Positions 28,405 through 37,824 are shown, numbered from the stretch's first letter. The stretch is 64,000 nt of DNA from Flagellimonas onchidii (GCF_004804315.1 NZ_SRXX01000004.1:124001-188000), one strand, 5' to 3'. Numbers and translations are program-made. The notes: generated by a model not told the origin, from the letters alone.

Positions 28405-29775
28405 TTATAGATTAGGCACCTTTACACTGCCACCTACCCAACAGCTGAAAGTAACTCTTTTACCGGCCATTCCCGAACTAAAGATCATTTCTTTGGTAGG
28501 AGCTTTGGCTGCGTAACTTGCAGCCGATTTGCTAGCACGTCCGCTCAAAGATGGATCTACACGACCAGCCTTTCTTGCCATTTCAGCAGCCTTCCAATAG
28601 ATTGCCCTCTTCTCAAATGGAGTATTTCCACAAGCATTCGCACTACCCGCGTATAGATTCGCAATCAGCAAGTAAGCTTTTCCATTCGCTGGATTGGCAT
28701 CAACCGCTTTAAGCGCGTAGTTTCTAGCTTGGGATTTACTGCTTCTTCTTACAGTTGTAGCAATTTTATATAGGATATTGGATTTTCTATGAGAATCTGT
28801 TTCCAATTCCACTGCTTTGTTAAAGTCAGCTATAGCTCCTTTATTGTCCCCTGCTTTTTGTTTTAAAACACCTCCATACATATATGCATCTGCAGATGGG
28901 TCCAAAGCCAATTGGGCTTCAAATAGTTTTCTAAACATAGGGTCGTCGGTACATTCTTTGGAGAACATTCTACCTACGGCACGTTTCACCCAATTTACAT
29001 CACCCTTTTTCTCTTCATAACTTTTTTCATAAAGAGGAATCAGGTTTCCACAGTCAGCCAAAGCACCCAATTTTGAATCGATACTTCCAGCGATTTTACC
29101 ATAAGACTTGGAGTTAATTGTGGCGGCCTTAAATTGCCTTTTTTCCTTGGAGGTCAAAGTTCCCAATGAATCCTTTGGAAGCAATTTAGTGACAATGTTG
29201 GTAAGCTTTTTATTTTCTTCCTCTACCTTTTCGGTAACATCATCATAAACATCGAAAACTTCTTGAAGATCCTTTTTCCCTTCGCCATGCAAATCTACCA
29301 AGCTTGAGAAATAAAGGTAAAGTGCTTTTGGGTTTTTAAAGTTTTTCTTGTCTTCTTTAAAGGCATTGCCCAACATATCATAAAGCTGTTCATCTGAAGC
29401 CATTTTGTTGTCATAAGACAATAAAGCTTTATCAATCGCCACACCGGCTTTGCTGAACTTATTCGGGAAATACTTTAGACTATTGTCATAAAGAGACATT
29501 AAATCTTGGATGTATCCATCTTTGTCCGTCCCGGAAGAATTCTTGATTTTATATGCCAAGATTTTTTCTCCATAGGAAAAGTTGGCCTTATTGATATCTG
29601 GACAGCTTTCGTAAACCATTTTCCAAGGTTCGTAAGCTGCATCATAATTTTTAACTTTTGCGTGTTCGGCGTAAATGGAAAGATTGGTCATGCACTCAGG
29701 GTTTTGAGCTTGGGCCATACTTAATCCCATCGACAAAAGTATCGCTATCATGGTTAAGTAGTGTTTCTTCTTCAT
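28405..29775 (-). CDS. Exported tetratricopeptide-repeat protein
   Basis: Periplasmic protein built largely from TPR-like helical pairs. The longest frame starts at 29805, but ATG 29775 gives a direct signal peptide (MKKKHYLTMIAILLSMGLSMAQAQ) and is preferred. TPR-type units are clear at about 295-375, for example AYMYGGVLKQKAGDNKGAIADFNKAVEL and ARNYALKAVDANPANGKAYLLIANLY. The C terminus ends in a short beta-type tail. It lies between the outer-membrane protein gene and lptC in a conserved order and may be an assembly or scaffold factor; the specific job is unknown. Confidence 0.85.
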   Translation of the reverse strand: MKKKHYLTMIAILLSMGLSMAQAQNPECMTNLSIYAEHAKVKNYDAAYEPWKMVYESCPDINKANFSYGEKILAYKIKNSSGTDKDGYIQDLMSLYDNSLKYFPNKFSKAGVAIDKALLSYDNKMASDEQLYDMLGNAFKEDKKNFKNPKALYLYFSSLVDLHGEGKKDLQEVFDVYDDVTEKVEEENKKLTNIVTKLLPKDSLGTLTSKEKRQFKAATINSKSYGKIAGSIDSKLGALADCGNLIPLYEKSYEEKKGDVNWVKRAVGRMFSKECTDDPMFRKLFEAQLALDPSADAYMYGGVLKQKAGDNKGAIADFNKAVELETDSHRKSNILYKIATTVRRSSKSQARNYALKAVDANPANGKAYLLIANLYAGSANACGNTPFEKRAIYWKAAEMARKAGRVDPSLSGRASKSAASYAAKAPTKEMIFSSGMAGKRVTFSCWVGGSVKVPNL

Positions 29776-29881
29776 CTTACTAATTTTAAAGCGGTTAATG
29801 TACAAATTTTCATTAAAAAATCGTCTTAAAGCGACATATATTGGTGGTTATTTATGGATATTTCAAAAAAAATAGATGTTC

Positions 29882-31147
29882 TTAATTTATTTTTCTTTTT
29901 TGGAACCATCTATCATTAAGCGACAAACCAATATTGACCTTAAGATAACTTTCTTCTATAAGGTTAGCATCGGTTGTTCCGCGTCTTCCGAGTTCGAACC
30001 CTACGTTGACATTGGAAAGATTATATCCCAACGGTAAGCCAAGTCCAAAAGTTATGCCAAAATCGTTTATCTCTTTTCCATTTACCTGTAGCCCACTCTT
30101 GTCGTACCTTAAGCCGGCACGATAGGTAATTCTTTTAAAATAGCTGGAAAGAGATCTGTAATCAGGAATATAATATCCCCCTAAAGCAAAAGTTGAAGCA
30201 TCGCTGTATGTTACGTTTTCCAATCCCAAAAAGTCATTTTTGAACTCCCCGAATTTTTGAAAACTATATTCCCCTCCGAGCAACCATTTTTTATTTTCAC
30301 CAAAACCTAGGCCCAGGGTAGTTCTTGTTGGAATCTTAAGTTCGGTGTTTCTTCGATTGGTAACATCTAAATTTACGTCCACCACTTCTACATCACTTCC
30401 ATTTACTGTTGAAAACGACCCCAAGCGAGCTGAATTTTTTGACACCAAGTTTACCTGTGTGTTCACCAAAGCCGAAACATACAGCGTATACTTGTCCTTT
30501 ATAGTTGGATTATAGTTGAGAGCGTAATTAAAGTCATATCCGTTTATACGGGATTCGCGTGTGTCAAGAGTTCCCAACTGTACATTTTCTACACTTTGCA
30601 GTCTTCGATAGGTCAAGGTGCCAAAATTGAAGTTAGCTGTTGCTCCCAAACTTAAATTCTTGATTGGCTCAAATCCAACAGATAGAAAGACCCTATTCAA
30701 ACCACCTTCTCCGGTAAAGGCATTGGTTACGGTTTGCCCATTGGAATTGGTGCTTTCATCTCTTAAATTATAGCCTACGGAAGAAAAAGGCATTAGACCA
30801 AAGGCAACACCTGTCTTTTTTGCAATAGGAAAGCCTATCGCCAGGTAATCGAGATTCGTAATAGATGTGTTTTGTTGTTCATTGGCATCCTTTAACCTTA
30901 ACTCAGTACGAGAAATTCCTGCCGTATAGGTAGTTACTCTGAGTTTGGAGTATGCAGCCGGATTGGTAAGGTTCAAATGGATACTATCTCCATACATACT
31001 GATGCCACCCATCATTTGATTTTCAACTGTACCACTATTTCTAAGGTCGCCTATTCCAAAATATGAATAAGGTGATACGGTTCCGTTCTGTGCAAAAACA
31101 CCTTGCGCGACCACGCAAAATATAGTGATCAAAAATTTCTTTACCAT
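29882..31147 (-). CDS. Outer-membrane beta-barrel protein (FadL-like layout)
   Basis: A 421-aa precursor with signal peptide (to VFAQ, about 19) followed by a Gly/Asn/Tyr-rich sequence with alternating hydrophobic residues typical of a transmembrane barrel. The N terminus NGTVSPYSYFGIGDLRNSG and the MMGGISMYGDSIHLNLTNPAAYS stretch resemble the FadL-type outer-membrane proteins that precede lptC in flavobacteria. It starts immediately after the coaX stop codon on the same strand. Ligand and role are unknown. Confidence 0.82.
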   Translation of the reverse strand: MVKKFLITIFCVVAQGVFAQNGTVSPYSYFGIGDLRNSGTVENQMMGGISMYGDSIHLNLTNPAAYSKLRVTTYTAGISRTELRLKDANEQQNTSITNLDYLAIGFPIAKKTGVAFGLMPFSSVGYNLRDESTNSNGQTVTNAFTGEGGLNRVFLSVGFEPIKNLSLGATANFNFGTLTYRRLQSVENVQLGTLDTRESRINGYDFNYALNYNPTIKDKYTLYVSALVNTQVNLVSKNSARLGSFSTVNGSDVEVVDVNLDVTNRRNTELKIPTRTTLGLGFGENKKWLLGGEYSFQKFGEFKNDFLGLENVTYSDASTFALGGYYIPDYRSLSSYFKRITYRAGLRYDKSGLQVNGKEINDFGITFGLGLPLGYNLSNVNVGFELGRRGTTDANLIEESYLKVNIGLSLNDRWFQKRKIN

Positions 31148-31876
31148 CTAGCGTTTGTTGTATTCCAGCAAGTAATTAAGCCCCTCCAAGAGAAATTTAG
31201 AATTCGCAAATATGGTATTTTTTAGTCGTTTAGCAAAAAAATGGGAGTCCCCGCCTGTTAAAATAACTGTTAAATGTTGGAAGCGGGTTTTATACTGATC
31301 AATAATTCCATCCATTTCTTGTAAAATACCGTTCATAACCCCACTGTGTATGCTGGTTTGGGTGGAATTCCCAATAAAATCTAAAATTTCTTCCGGTGAT
31401 AGTATTGGTAGTTTTGCAGTTTGATCATGCATAGCTCTGTACCGCATTCGCACCCCTGGTGAAATCGCTCCACCCACATATTCTCCGGTATTGTTAATCA
31501 TATCGTAGGTGATACACGTTCCCGCATCGATTACCATTGTGTTTCCTCTAGGGTTTTGATAAAATGCCGAAGTAGCCAAAGCAATCCGATCCATTCCCAA
31601 AGTGTTTGGTGTGGCATAGCTGTTTTTAAATGGGATTTTTGAGTCACCTGACAAAACATGGACTTTACAGAATAAAGAGACTATGTCTCTCTCCCTGTTT
31701 TCCAAAGGTCCGACAGAAGATATTATAGCGTAGTCTATCTTTGGATAAAGCTCAAATAGTTCTTTAACTTTAGACAAGAACAATCTCGATTCTGAGCTTT
31801 GATCAAACAACATCTTCCCATTCTCAAAAACTGCGTATTTTATCAATGTATTCCCTATGTCTATAACAAGGTTCAT
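31148..31876 (-). CDS. coaX: Type III pantothenate kinase
   Basis: Phosphorylates pantothenate in the first step of coenzyme A synthesis; ASKHA-fold, cytoplasmic. The frame is open to 31921, but ATG 31876 gives the standard start MNLVIDIGNTLIKYAVF with the phosphate-binding DIGNT motif. Other landmarks are TLGMDRIALA (about 92), VIDAGTCITYD (about 116), YVGGAISPG and LTGGDSHFF near the C terminus. It heads the minus-strand envelope operon (coaX, OM protein, TPR, lptC and onward). The opposite-strand tRNA gene begins about 100 bp upstream. Confidence 0.94.
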   Translation of the reverse strand: MNLVIDIGNTLIKYAVFENGKMLFDQSSESRLFLSKVKELFELYPKIDYAIISSVGPLENRERDIVSLFCKVHVLSGDSKIPFKNSYATPNTLGMDRIALATSAFYQNPRGNTMVIDAGTCITYDMINNTGEYVGGAISPGVRMRYRAMHDQTAKLPILSPEEILDFIGNSTQTSIHSGVMNGILQEMDGIIDQYKTRFQHLTVILTGGDSHFFAKRLKNTIFANSKFLLEGLNYLLEYNKR

Positions 31877-31929
31877 ATTACAAAGATGAAGAATTGAAAA
31901 AAAACCCTTGCCTTTTTTCAAGTTTTTGT

Positions 31930-31959
31930 TTGTATATCCTAATTTTGAAATTATATTTG
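31930..31959 (+). promoter_or_regulatory. Promoter of tRNA-Phe (TTG-N19-TATATTTG)
   Basis: TTG at 31930-31932 and TATATTTG at 31952-31959 are separated by exactly 19 nt, an ideal match to the bacteroidete sigma-ABfr consensus (-33 TTG, -7 TAnnTTTG). Transcription would begin some 10 bp before the mature tRNA at 31978. Confidence 0.7.
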
Positions 31960-31977
31960 CACCCGCTTATTGAGCAT

Positions 31978-32050
<73 letters not shown>

Positions 32051-32056
32051 CAAGAA

Positions 32057-32094
32057 AAAACCGCAATTATCTTTTAACAAGATGTTGCGGTTTT
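32057..32094. terminator. Bidirectional terminator after tRNA-Phe
   Basis: Stem AAAACCGCAA (32057-32066) and TTGCGGTTTT (32085-32094), with a smaller ATCTT/AAGAT helix inside the loop. The plus tail is CTTGTTTT; the minus tail is TTCTTG after the stem Ts. It can end both the tRNA and the convergent RidA operon (stop at 32122). Confidence 0.75.
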
Positions 32095-32121
32095 CTTGTT
32101 TTATGAGGTTTTAACAAGCAA

Positions 32122-32706
32122 TTATTCCACCTCAACAATCATTTCAATTTCCACAGCTATGTTGGTAGGAAGAGAGCCCATTCCTACCGCAGCCCGAGCA
32201 TGTTTTCCTTTTTCGCCAAACACTTGGACCATTAAATCTGAGTAACCGTTAATGACTTTTGGATGATCGGTAAAATCAGGAGCAGCATTAACCATACCCA
32301 GCACCTTGACAATCCGTTTCACCTTGCTCAAATCTCCCAACTCTGCTTTTAACACAGACAATTGATTAATGGCAGTCACTCTAGCAGCATAATATCCTTC
32401 TTCAATGGATAGGTCTTCTCCCACCTTACCTGTTATGTATTCCCCATTGGATTGTAAAGGGCCTTTACCTGCCAAAAAAATAAGATTACCGGTGCGAACG
32501 GCATTTACATAATTGGCTACGGGAGCCGAAGGCGTGCTTAATTCAATTTCCAACGCTTTGAGTTTAGCCTCCGGATTATAGTCTGGATTACTTTTTTCTA
32601 CAACCGTATCCATATCTGTTTTGGAAGTTTCTTCTTTTTTTTCATGAGAAATTACACAGGATGCCAACAACATCACAAGAAAAATTCCTTGAAGAAGGGT
32701 TTTCAT
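32122..32706 (-). CDS. RidA/YjgF-family protein, predicted lipoprotein
   Basis: RidA proteins hydrolyse reactive enamine/imine intermediates such as 2-aminoacrylate. This 194-aa copy has an N-terminal lipoprotein signal (FLVMLLASC) and a charged linker before the RidA domain (about 55-194). The domain keeps the catalytic-type Arg in HARAAVGMGSLP and the GPLQSNGEYITGKVGED stretch. RidA is normally cytoplasmic, so a lipid anchor is unusual. It is the last gene of the seven-gene catabolic cluster, 29 bp after the SelA-like gene. A terminator follows at 32057-32094. Confidence 0.88.
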   Translation of the reverse strand: MKTLLQGIFLVMLLASCVISHEKKEETSKTDMDTVVEKSNPDYNPEAKLKALEIELSTPSAPVANYVNAVRTGNLIFLAGKGPLQSNGEYITGKVGEDLSIEEGYYAARVTAINQLSVLKAELGDLSKVKRIVKVLGMVNAAPDFTDHPKVINGYSDLMVQVFGEKGKHARAAVGMGSLPTNIAVEIEMIVEVE

Positions 32707-32735
32707 GATCTAAGATTTATAAGTTCTTTATAAAA

Positions 32736-33950
32736 TTAAGCGTTTTCCAATACTTCTTTGACTCTATGGGCCACAATTCTTTCTTGACCGGGGACCATCA
32801 TCCATGTAGTAATCCCTATCGTATCCTCACCCCCAACCGTAGCGATGGAAGGATGACCTTCTTGTAACTGTTTCCTTGCTTCCTTGGCTGAAATCTTGAC
32901 CTTATTTTGATTCCATGTAATCTTTAATGATGGAACATGGTTTGCGTACGGAGGAACATGAATCTCTGTTTCAACTCCGTCCACGGACAATGCACTATCA
33001 CTAATCAATTTAATCTGGTCTTCCCACAACTTCCATTCGGCATCATGGTCTTTTTGCAAATAGGTTTCTAAAGCTACCAACATGCCCAATACCTCTTCTT
33101 TGTTTACTTTCATTCCCCTACCTATGGTAGTTCCTCGAGGCGGAGTGTGTAATCTAGCGGCTTCTATGTACTTGCGTTTCCCTAACAATAGACCTGCACT
33201 TTGAGGGCCCCGGATTCCCTTTCCTCCCGAAAAAGCAACTAAATCAAACCCCATTTTAGTGAATTTGAACAAATTCTCCACAGGAGGCACATCAGCAGCA
33301 CAATCAATAAAGGTGGGTATATTATGTTTTTTACCCAATGCCACGAATTCTTCTCGACTTATTTCTCCTTGGTCTGTATTAGCATTCAAATACCACAGCA
33401 TGGCAGTATTTTTGTTGATTGCTTTTTCCAAATCTTTTGCTGTTTTTACCCAGACCAATTTGGCTCCAACATTGGTCAAAGCTTTTGAATATCCAATATT
33501 ATGGGACTCCTGAATAATCACCTCGTTTTTTATACCTGTGGTATCTGGTAATTGGGTAACAATTTTTTGATCCATTCCTGAAAGCACCCCGGCCATACCA
33601 ATGGACATGGCTCCAAATGCGCCCGACGACACGGTAGCATACTCACAATCCAATAATTCGGCTATGCGCTCGCCAACTTTATCTTGCAATTCATCCAAAT
33701 TCACATATTCAGTTGCTCCAAAAGTGATTGCTGACAACACTTCTTTTGGCATCTGCGATCCCGTCATGGATGTATATGTACCCGCCGCATTGATAAATGT
33801 TCTTAGACCCAATTCTTTAAAAAAGTTGCGTGATGCCGGTGTTTCTGCGGCCGCTTGTATCATTTGCGGGGTTAATAATCCTGTCCCCACCAATCCTCCA
33901 ACAACAGGAAGACTTGAAAGGGTCTTTAATAGTTTTCTTCTAGTAAGCAT
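32736..33950 (-). CDS. SelA-like PLP-dependent enzyme with twin-Arg-type signal
   Basis: Fold-type I PLP enzyme of the SelA/DgaE group (D-glucosaminate-6-phosphate ammonia-lyase relatives), not true selenocysteine synthase. The N terminus MLTRRKLLKTLSSLPVVGG looks like a Tat signal (RRKLLK), fitting export of a folded cofactor enzyme. The PLP lysine is in AFSGGKGIRGPQSAG (about 240), preceded by the cofactor Asp in PTFIDCAADVPP. The EYVNLDELQDKVGERIAELL and YATVSSGAFGAM stretches match the family N-terminal half. Such enzymes release ammonia through an enamine, giving a plausible substrate for the neighbouring RidA proteins. Substrate not known. Confidence 0.85.
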   Translation of the reverse strand: MLTRRKLLKTLSSLPVVGGLVGTGLLTPQMIQAAAETPASRNFFKELGLRTFINAAGTYTSMTGSQMPKEVLSAITFGATEYVNLDELQDKVGERIAELLDCEYATVSSGAFGAMSIGMAGVLSGMDQKIVTQLPDTTGIKNEVIIQESHNIGYSKALTNVGAKLVWVKTAKDLEKAINKNTAMLWYLNANTDQGEISREEFVALGKKHNIPTFIDCAADVPPVENLFKFTKMGFDLVAFSGGKGIRGPQSAGLLLGKRKYIEAARLHTPPRGTTIGRGMKVNKEEVLGMLVALETYLQKDHDAEWKLWEDQIKLISDSALSVDGVETEIHVPPYANHVPSLKITWNQNKVKISAKEARKQLQEGHPSIATVGGEDTIGITTWMMVPGQERIVAHRVKEVLENA

Positions 33951-33974
33951 ATCGTATGTTTTTTTGATTTTAGT

Positions 33975-34442
33975 CTAGTCTACTGCGGCAATACAGTCTA
34001 TTTCTACTAATGAGTCTCCTGGAACACCTCCATAAACAGCCACTGTAGTGCGTACTGGAGGCTTCTCTCCAAAACGTCCTCTGTAAACCTCATTCATACC
34101 ATGGTAATCATTCAAATCATGGAGATACACGTTTACCTTGAGTACCTTGTCCATAGAAGAGCCGTTTTTCACAAGCTCCTTTTCAATCTCTTTAAGTACA
34201 TGATCAGTATGGGATTTAATATCCCCATCAAAATGTGCACCCTTACCAGCCACATAAAGTGTATTTCCATGCTTTACAGCTCCTGAAAACAATGGAATCT
34301 TCTTGTCCTGAACAATCTCACCAACAACCTCTTTTTTAGGCTTTGGGTCCTTGCCCATAGCTTTTACGGTACCTACACCCAAGAGTGCAGCCACACCCAT
34401 CCCCAATTTTTTAAATGCTGATCTTCTATTTGTTTTTTCCAT
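33975..34442 (-). CDS. RidA-family protein with Tat-type signal
   Basis: A second RidA-like protein of 155 aa. Its start MEKTNRRSAFKKLGMGVAALLGVG carries the twin-Arg pattern RRSAFKK followed by a hydrophobic run, so export through Tat is predicted. The RidA domain (about 45-155) has LYVAGKGAHFDGD and the Arg in PPVRTTVAVYGGVPG aligned with the catalytic Arg of E. coli RidA. It lies 24 bp before the SelA-like gene, with the RraA-like gene upstream. Probably handles enamine/imine products of that enzyme in the periplasm. Confidence 0.87.
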   Translation of the reverse strand: MEKTNRRSAFKKLGMGVAALLGVGTVKAMGKDPKPKKEVVGEIVQDKKIPLFSGAVKHGNTLYVAGKGAHFDGDIKSHTDHVLKEIEKELVKNGSSMDKVLKVNVYLHDLNDYHGMNEVYRGRFGEKPPVRTTVAVYGGVPGDSLVEIDCIAAVD

Positions 34443-34491
34443 TTTTATAGTGCTTTAATTAATGATTTGTTTTAATCTTTTTAATAGTTTG

Positions 34492-35445
34492 TTACCACAT
34501 TCTTTTTTCCAACAGTTCTTTTACTTGTTCTTTTGGAACAGGCAATTCATCAATATGGCTTCTTAGCCAATCAGAAAAATCTTTTTCTATTTCTTCTGAC
34601 CATTTGTTATCGATTTGTCCAGGAGTGTATTTGCCTTCTTTCAGTCTCGTAATTCCGAACAAATCCCGAAGTCTGACCACTTCCGAAGTGACCACCACTT
34701 TTTCCGCCAAATGCGACGGAATAAACATGATTCCTTCACGCTTAGCCAACACAATATCCCCTGGAAGTACTGTGGCGGCACCTATGCGAATAGGCGTATT
34801 AATGCTCAGTAACATTACCTCGGTAAGAAACGATGGGTCCCACCCCCGTACAAAGGCATTGAATCCATCAATCTCTGATAAGCCTTCCATATCCCTGCTT
34901 GACGCGTTGAACACCACTCCGTTTTTGGATTTTGCATATATGGAATTTCCAAGATTATCCCCAATCAACGTTCCATTGACTATTTTACCGAAAGCATCTG
35001 CAACATATACGTCGCCTTCGACCAACATATCGATAGGCCATGAATTGGTATTTCCAATTCGTCCGTCTGCTTTTCCTTTTTTCTTAATCTGATCAGATAC
35101 ATCTGGGCGGTTGGGCATATATTGAACGGTTAATGCGCGACCTACGACCGGAACGTCATCGTGAAGCGGTTGCCATCCACTTTCAAACTGGTTATGGTAG
35201 CCTTCATTCCGTAATACGCCCCACGCCTCTTCTATGGTAACGTTTTTCATACGTTCCAGAACATCATCGGCCACTTTTGGTCGTCCGTCCTCAAACCGTT
35301 CTCCAGTCCATTGAGGTGTTAAAAACAACATTTGTTCCTTTGTCATGGTCTGGGCCAATACGTTGCCAAAGGTAAATAGTAGAAGACCTATGGAAAATGA
35401 TAGTTTATAGATTGATGTCATGTTGAAAAATTTGGTTGTGTTCAT
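34492..35445 (-). CDS. RraA-family aldolase/decarboxylase-like protein, exported
   Basis: Member of the RraA/HMG aldolase family (4-hydroxy-4-methyl-2-oxoglutarate aldolase, oxaloacetate decarboxylase and RNase E inhibitor relatives). The longest frame reaches 35472 and overlaps the transporter gene; ATG 35445 removes the overlap, and ATG 35421 would also leave the signal peptide (KLSFSIGLLLFTFGNVLAQ). The core shows GDVYVADAFG, LIGDNLGNSIYAKSKNGVVFNASSRD (RD motif: substrate Arg and metal Asp) and ATVLPGDIVLAKREGIMFIPS. At about 317 aa it carries N- and C-terminal additions beyond the roughly 160-220 aa core. An aldol-cleavage step on a hydroxy-oxo-acid is the likely role in the cluster. Confidence 0.83.
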   Translation of the reverse strand: MNTTKFFNMTSIYKLSFSIGLLLFTFGNVLAQTMTKEQMLFLTPQWTGERFEDGRPKVADDVLERMKNVTIEEAWGVLRNEGYHNQFESGWQPLHDDVPVVGRALTVQYMPNRPDVSDQIKKKGKADGRIGNTNSWPIDMLVEGDVYVADAFGKIVNGTLIGDNLGNSIYAKSKNGVVFNASSRDMEGLSEIDGFNAFVRGWDPSFLTEVMLLSINTPIRIGAATVLPGDIVLAKREGIMFIPSHLAEKVVVTSEVVRLRDLFGITRLKEGKYTPGQIDNKWSEEIEKDFSDWLRSHIDELPVPKEQVKELLEKRMW

Positions 35446-35452
35446 TTGATAT

Positions 35453-36553
35453 TTAAACTTCTTTGGATTCATCTGTTTTCTTTTCTGGATCTCTGTCCCG
35501 CCACCAAGTCGCCAACGAAGAACCAGAAATATTCATCCATGGCCCAAATACGGCCGGTGCCAATCCGATAGTAGCTACTTTACCCATTTCCAAGGCAATG
35601 CCAGAGGCCAATCCGCCATTTTGCATTCCAACCTCCAAGGCAATGGTACGACAATCTTGTTCTTTCATTTTTAAAGCTCTACACGACCAATACCCTAAAA
35701 AGTACCCAGCAATGTTATGTATAATGGCAGCCAAGATTAGGAAAAGCCCTATGGTCAATAAACTATCTCGACCTGCTGCTGTAATTATCGCTATGATCAA
35801 TGCTATTCCCGCCATGGAAACAATTGGCATTGCTTTATCCAACCATTTTGCTTTTCCGTGGAAAAAGTAGTTGAACAGTAATCCGGCAATTATGGGTAAA
35901 ATCACAATTTTGACAATACTCATCATCATCCCCACGAAATCGATTGGGACAAACTGCCCTGCAAAGGTCTCCATTAATAAAGGAGTCATTAAGGGAGCCA
36001 ACACCGTAGAAACAGCTGTCAATGTAACGGACAATGCTAAATTCGCCTTAGCTAGATAAGCCATTACATTGGATGCCAATCCACTTGGAGATGATCCTAT
36101 CAAGACCACTCCTGCGGCAATCTCCGGTGGAAACCTGAATAGACTTGCTATTGCAAACCCAAGAACTGGCATAATGGTGAACTGACAAACCAATCCAACC
36201 AATACTCCTTTGGGCATTTTGACCACCCCAGCAAAATCTTTTATACTCATTGCTGTTCCCATTCCAAACATTATAAGTTGTAAAAGTGGAACTATCAATG
36301 ATTTCAGTTGAAACTCACCAATGTTGGTGAAAAAAGAGGGATAGAACATGGAAGCACTTACTGCCGCAAACACCAAAACTGTAAACGAAAAGCCTTTGAA
36401 TTTTTTGTGTCCACGAATAGCCAAGGCCAGTAACAAAAAAAAGAACACAACGGCCGTGCCACTTTGTGACCCATATCCCATAATCAGCATGGCTATTGCT
36501 ACAATTAAACAAACAAGGGAAGCAATCAATAATAATTTATAAGGTTTTTGCAT
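35453..36553 (-). CDS. Bile acid:sodium symporter-family transporter
   Basis: Inner-membrane transporter of the BASS/SBF family (about ten helices, 366 aa), which moves organic anions such as 2-oxo acids, pantoate or bile salts with sodium. The helix pairs and the GSSPSGLASNVMAYLAKANLALSV crossover region (about 153-176), with EVGMQNGGLASGIALE near 305, are characteristic. It stands between the amidohydrolase and RraA genes and probably imports the end product of the cluster. Its end overlaps the longest RraA frame by 20 bp, which helped choose the shorter RraA start. Confidence 0.9.
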   Translation of the reverse strand: MQKPYKLLLIASLVCLIVAIAMLIMGYGSQSGTAVVFFFLLLALAIRGHKKFKGFSFTVLVFAAVSASMFYPSFFTNIGEFQLKSLIVPLLQLIMFGMGTAMSIKDFAGVVKMPKGVLVGLVCQFTIMPVLGFAIASLFRFPPEIAAGVVLIGSSPSGLASNVMAYLAKANLALSVTLTAVSTVLAPLMTPLLMETFAGQFVPIDFVGMMMSIVKIVILPIIAGLLFNYFFHGKAKWLDKAMPIVSMAGIALIIAIITAAGRDSLLTIGLFLILAAIIHNIAGYFLGYWSCRALKMKEQDCRTIALEVGMQNGGLASGIALEMGKVATIGLAPAVFGPWMNISGSSLATWWRDRDPEKKTDESKEV

Positions 36554-36573
36554 TGGTTGGTTTTTGGTTTTTA

Positions 36574-37824
36574 TTACTTTTCATTCCAAGGTTCGCTTGC
36601 CAATCCATTCAAATCCCAAACCACTTGGCCTTCCCTAAGGGTGAGTTCACATTCCAATTTTTTATCTCCGTTCATTTTTTTTCGCCTTACATCAATAAAG
36701 CCAAAATCCCCTTTTTTAAGATTCAAAATAGCAACATCAGCCACTGCTTCCTCAGAAAGATGGCCTAAATCTTCCCTTTGAATAATTTTGGCAGGCTCCC
36801 ATGTTGATTTTGCAATGACCTCTTTTAAGGGCATGTTCATATTCAGAAATTTAGACATTACATTGATTTGGGTTTTCATTCCTCCGTTCATACTTCCGGT
36901 ATGTAAATCCGTACTTATAGAATTTGGCTTTAAACCCTGTTCCACAGCTGGAATAGCTTGTTCAAACAAAAAACTTCCACCACCATGGCCAACATCAAAA
37001 TTTATCCCACGTTTTTGAGATGCAAAAACAAAATCCCTAACCTTTCCGTTCCCATCTACAATTGGGGTTCTCCCTTTGACATGGGCATAAGCGTGGGTGA
37101 AAATATCCCCAGGCCTCAGTTTTTCCATAAATAAGGTCTCTATTGAAAGTTCTGGGTCGCTCCCACCAAAATCAATCATGACTGGAATCCCGGCCAATTT
37201 GCCAGCCTCAACTGCCCGTTCTGTTGGTGTCCAATCAAATCCACTGTAATGAGCAAGCTTTACCCCTACAATCATATCTGGGTATTGTTTGGCGATCATG
37301 GCGGTCAACTTAGGGTCCATATCTGCCAAATCTTGTTCTATTGCCCCTCCTTTCATTCCCAAACCTACAATATTCAAAAACGCCAGCACCCTTGTCTTGG
37401 AACGATCTATGACTTGTTCTTTAAATTTTCGGAAATCTCTCCAACCGGAGCTTCCTGCATCCGCTACTGTTGTTACACCACTCCGGAATGTAAAACCATC
37501 TGGGGGAAGTGCAGAAAAGCTATTGTTTAAATAGCCAAATGGCACCGTTCCATGAAAATTATGAGTATGGATATCCAACAGACCCGGTACTACATAGAGT
37601 CCTTTGGCATTAATTACTTTTTTAGCACTTCTTTCCGCTATTCTCGCATCAACCTTAGCTATCTTTCCTTCATGAATAGCCACATCCATAACTTGGTCAA
37701 TACCATTTTTTGCATCAATCACGTGTCCGTCATTAATCAGCAAGTCATACTCTTGAGCGAACATCTGATTTCCTAACAATAAAATTGAAACCGTTAGAAG
37801 TACTTTTTTAAAATGTGTTCTCAT
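36574..37824 (-). CDS. Amidohydrolase/deacetylase-family metal enzyme, exported
   Basis: TIM-barrel metallohydrolase of the group found beside SelA-like enzymes in other bacteria (COG3964, EF0837/Atu3266-like deacetylases). Signal peptide: TVSILLLGNQMFAQ. Metal ligands are visible: HxH in DIHTHNFHG (about 86), Lys in VGVKLAHYSG (about 182, usually carbamylated), His in DIFTHAYAHV (about 230), His in DVGHGGGSF (about 272) and Asp in STDLHTGS (about 303). It likely removes an acyl group or opens an amide before the SelA-like enzyme acts. It is 416 aa, a normal size. Confidence 0.88.
   Translation of the reverse strand: MRTHFKKVLLTVSILLLGNQMFAQEYDLLINDGHVIDAKNGIDQVMDVAIHEGKIAKVDARIAERSAKKVINAKGLYVVPGLLDIHTHNFHGTVPFGYLNNSFSALPPDGFTFRSGVTTVADAGSSGWRDFRKFKEQVIDRSKTRVLAFLNIVGLGMKGGAIEQDLADMDPKLTAMIAKQYPDMIVGVKLAHYSGFDWTPTERAVEAGKLAGIPVMIDFGGSDPELSIETLFMEKLRPGDIFTHAYAHVKGRTPIVDGNGKVRDFVFASQKRGINFDVGHGGGSFLFEQAIPAVEQGLKPNSISTDLHTGSMNGGMKTQINVMSKFLNMNMPLKEVIAKSTWEPAKIIQREDLGHLSEEAVADVAILNLKKGDFGFIDVRRKKMNGDKKLECELTLREGQVVWDLNGLASEPWNEK

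Noticed and set aside
32736..33950. SelA-like gene as a true selenocysteine synthase
   Set aside because: It carries an export-type signal, lacks any selB/selC/selD neighbour, and sits with amidohydrolase and RidA genes as in DgaE-like clusters.
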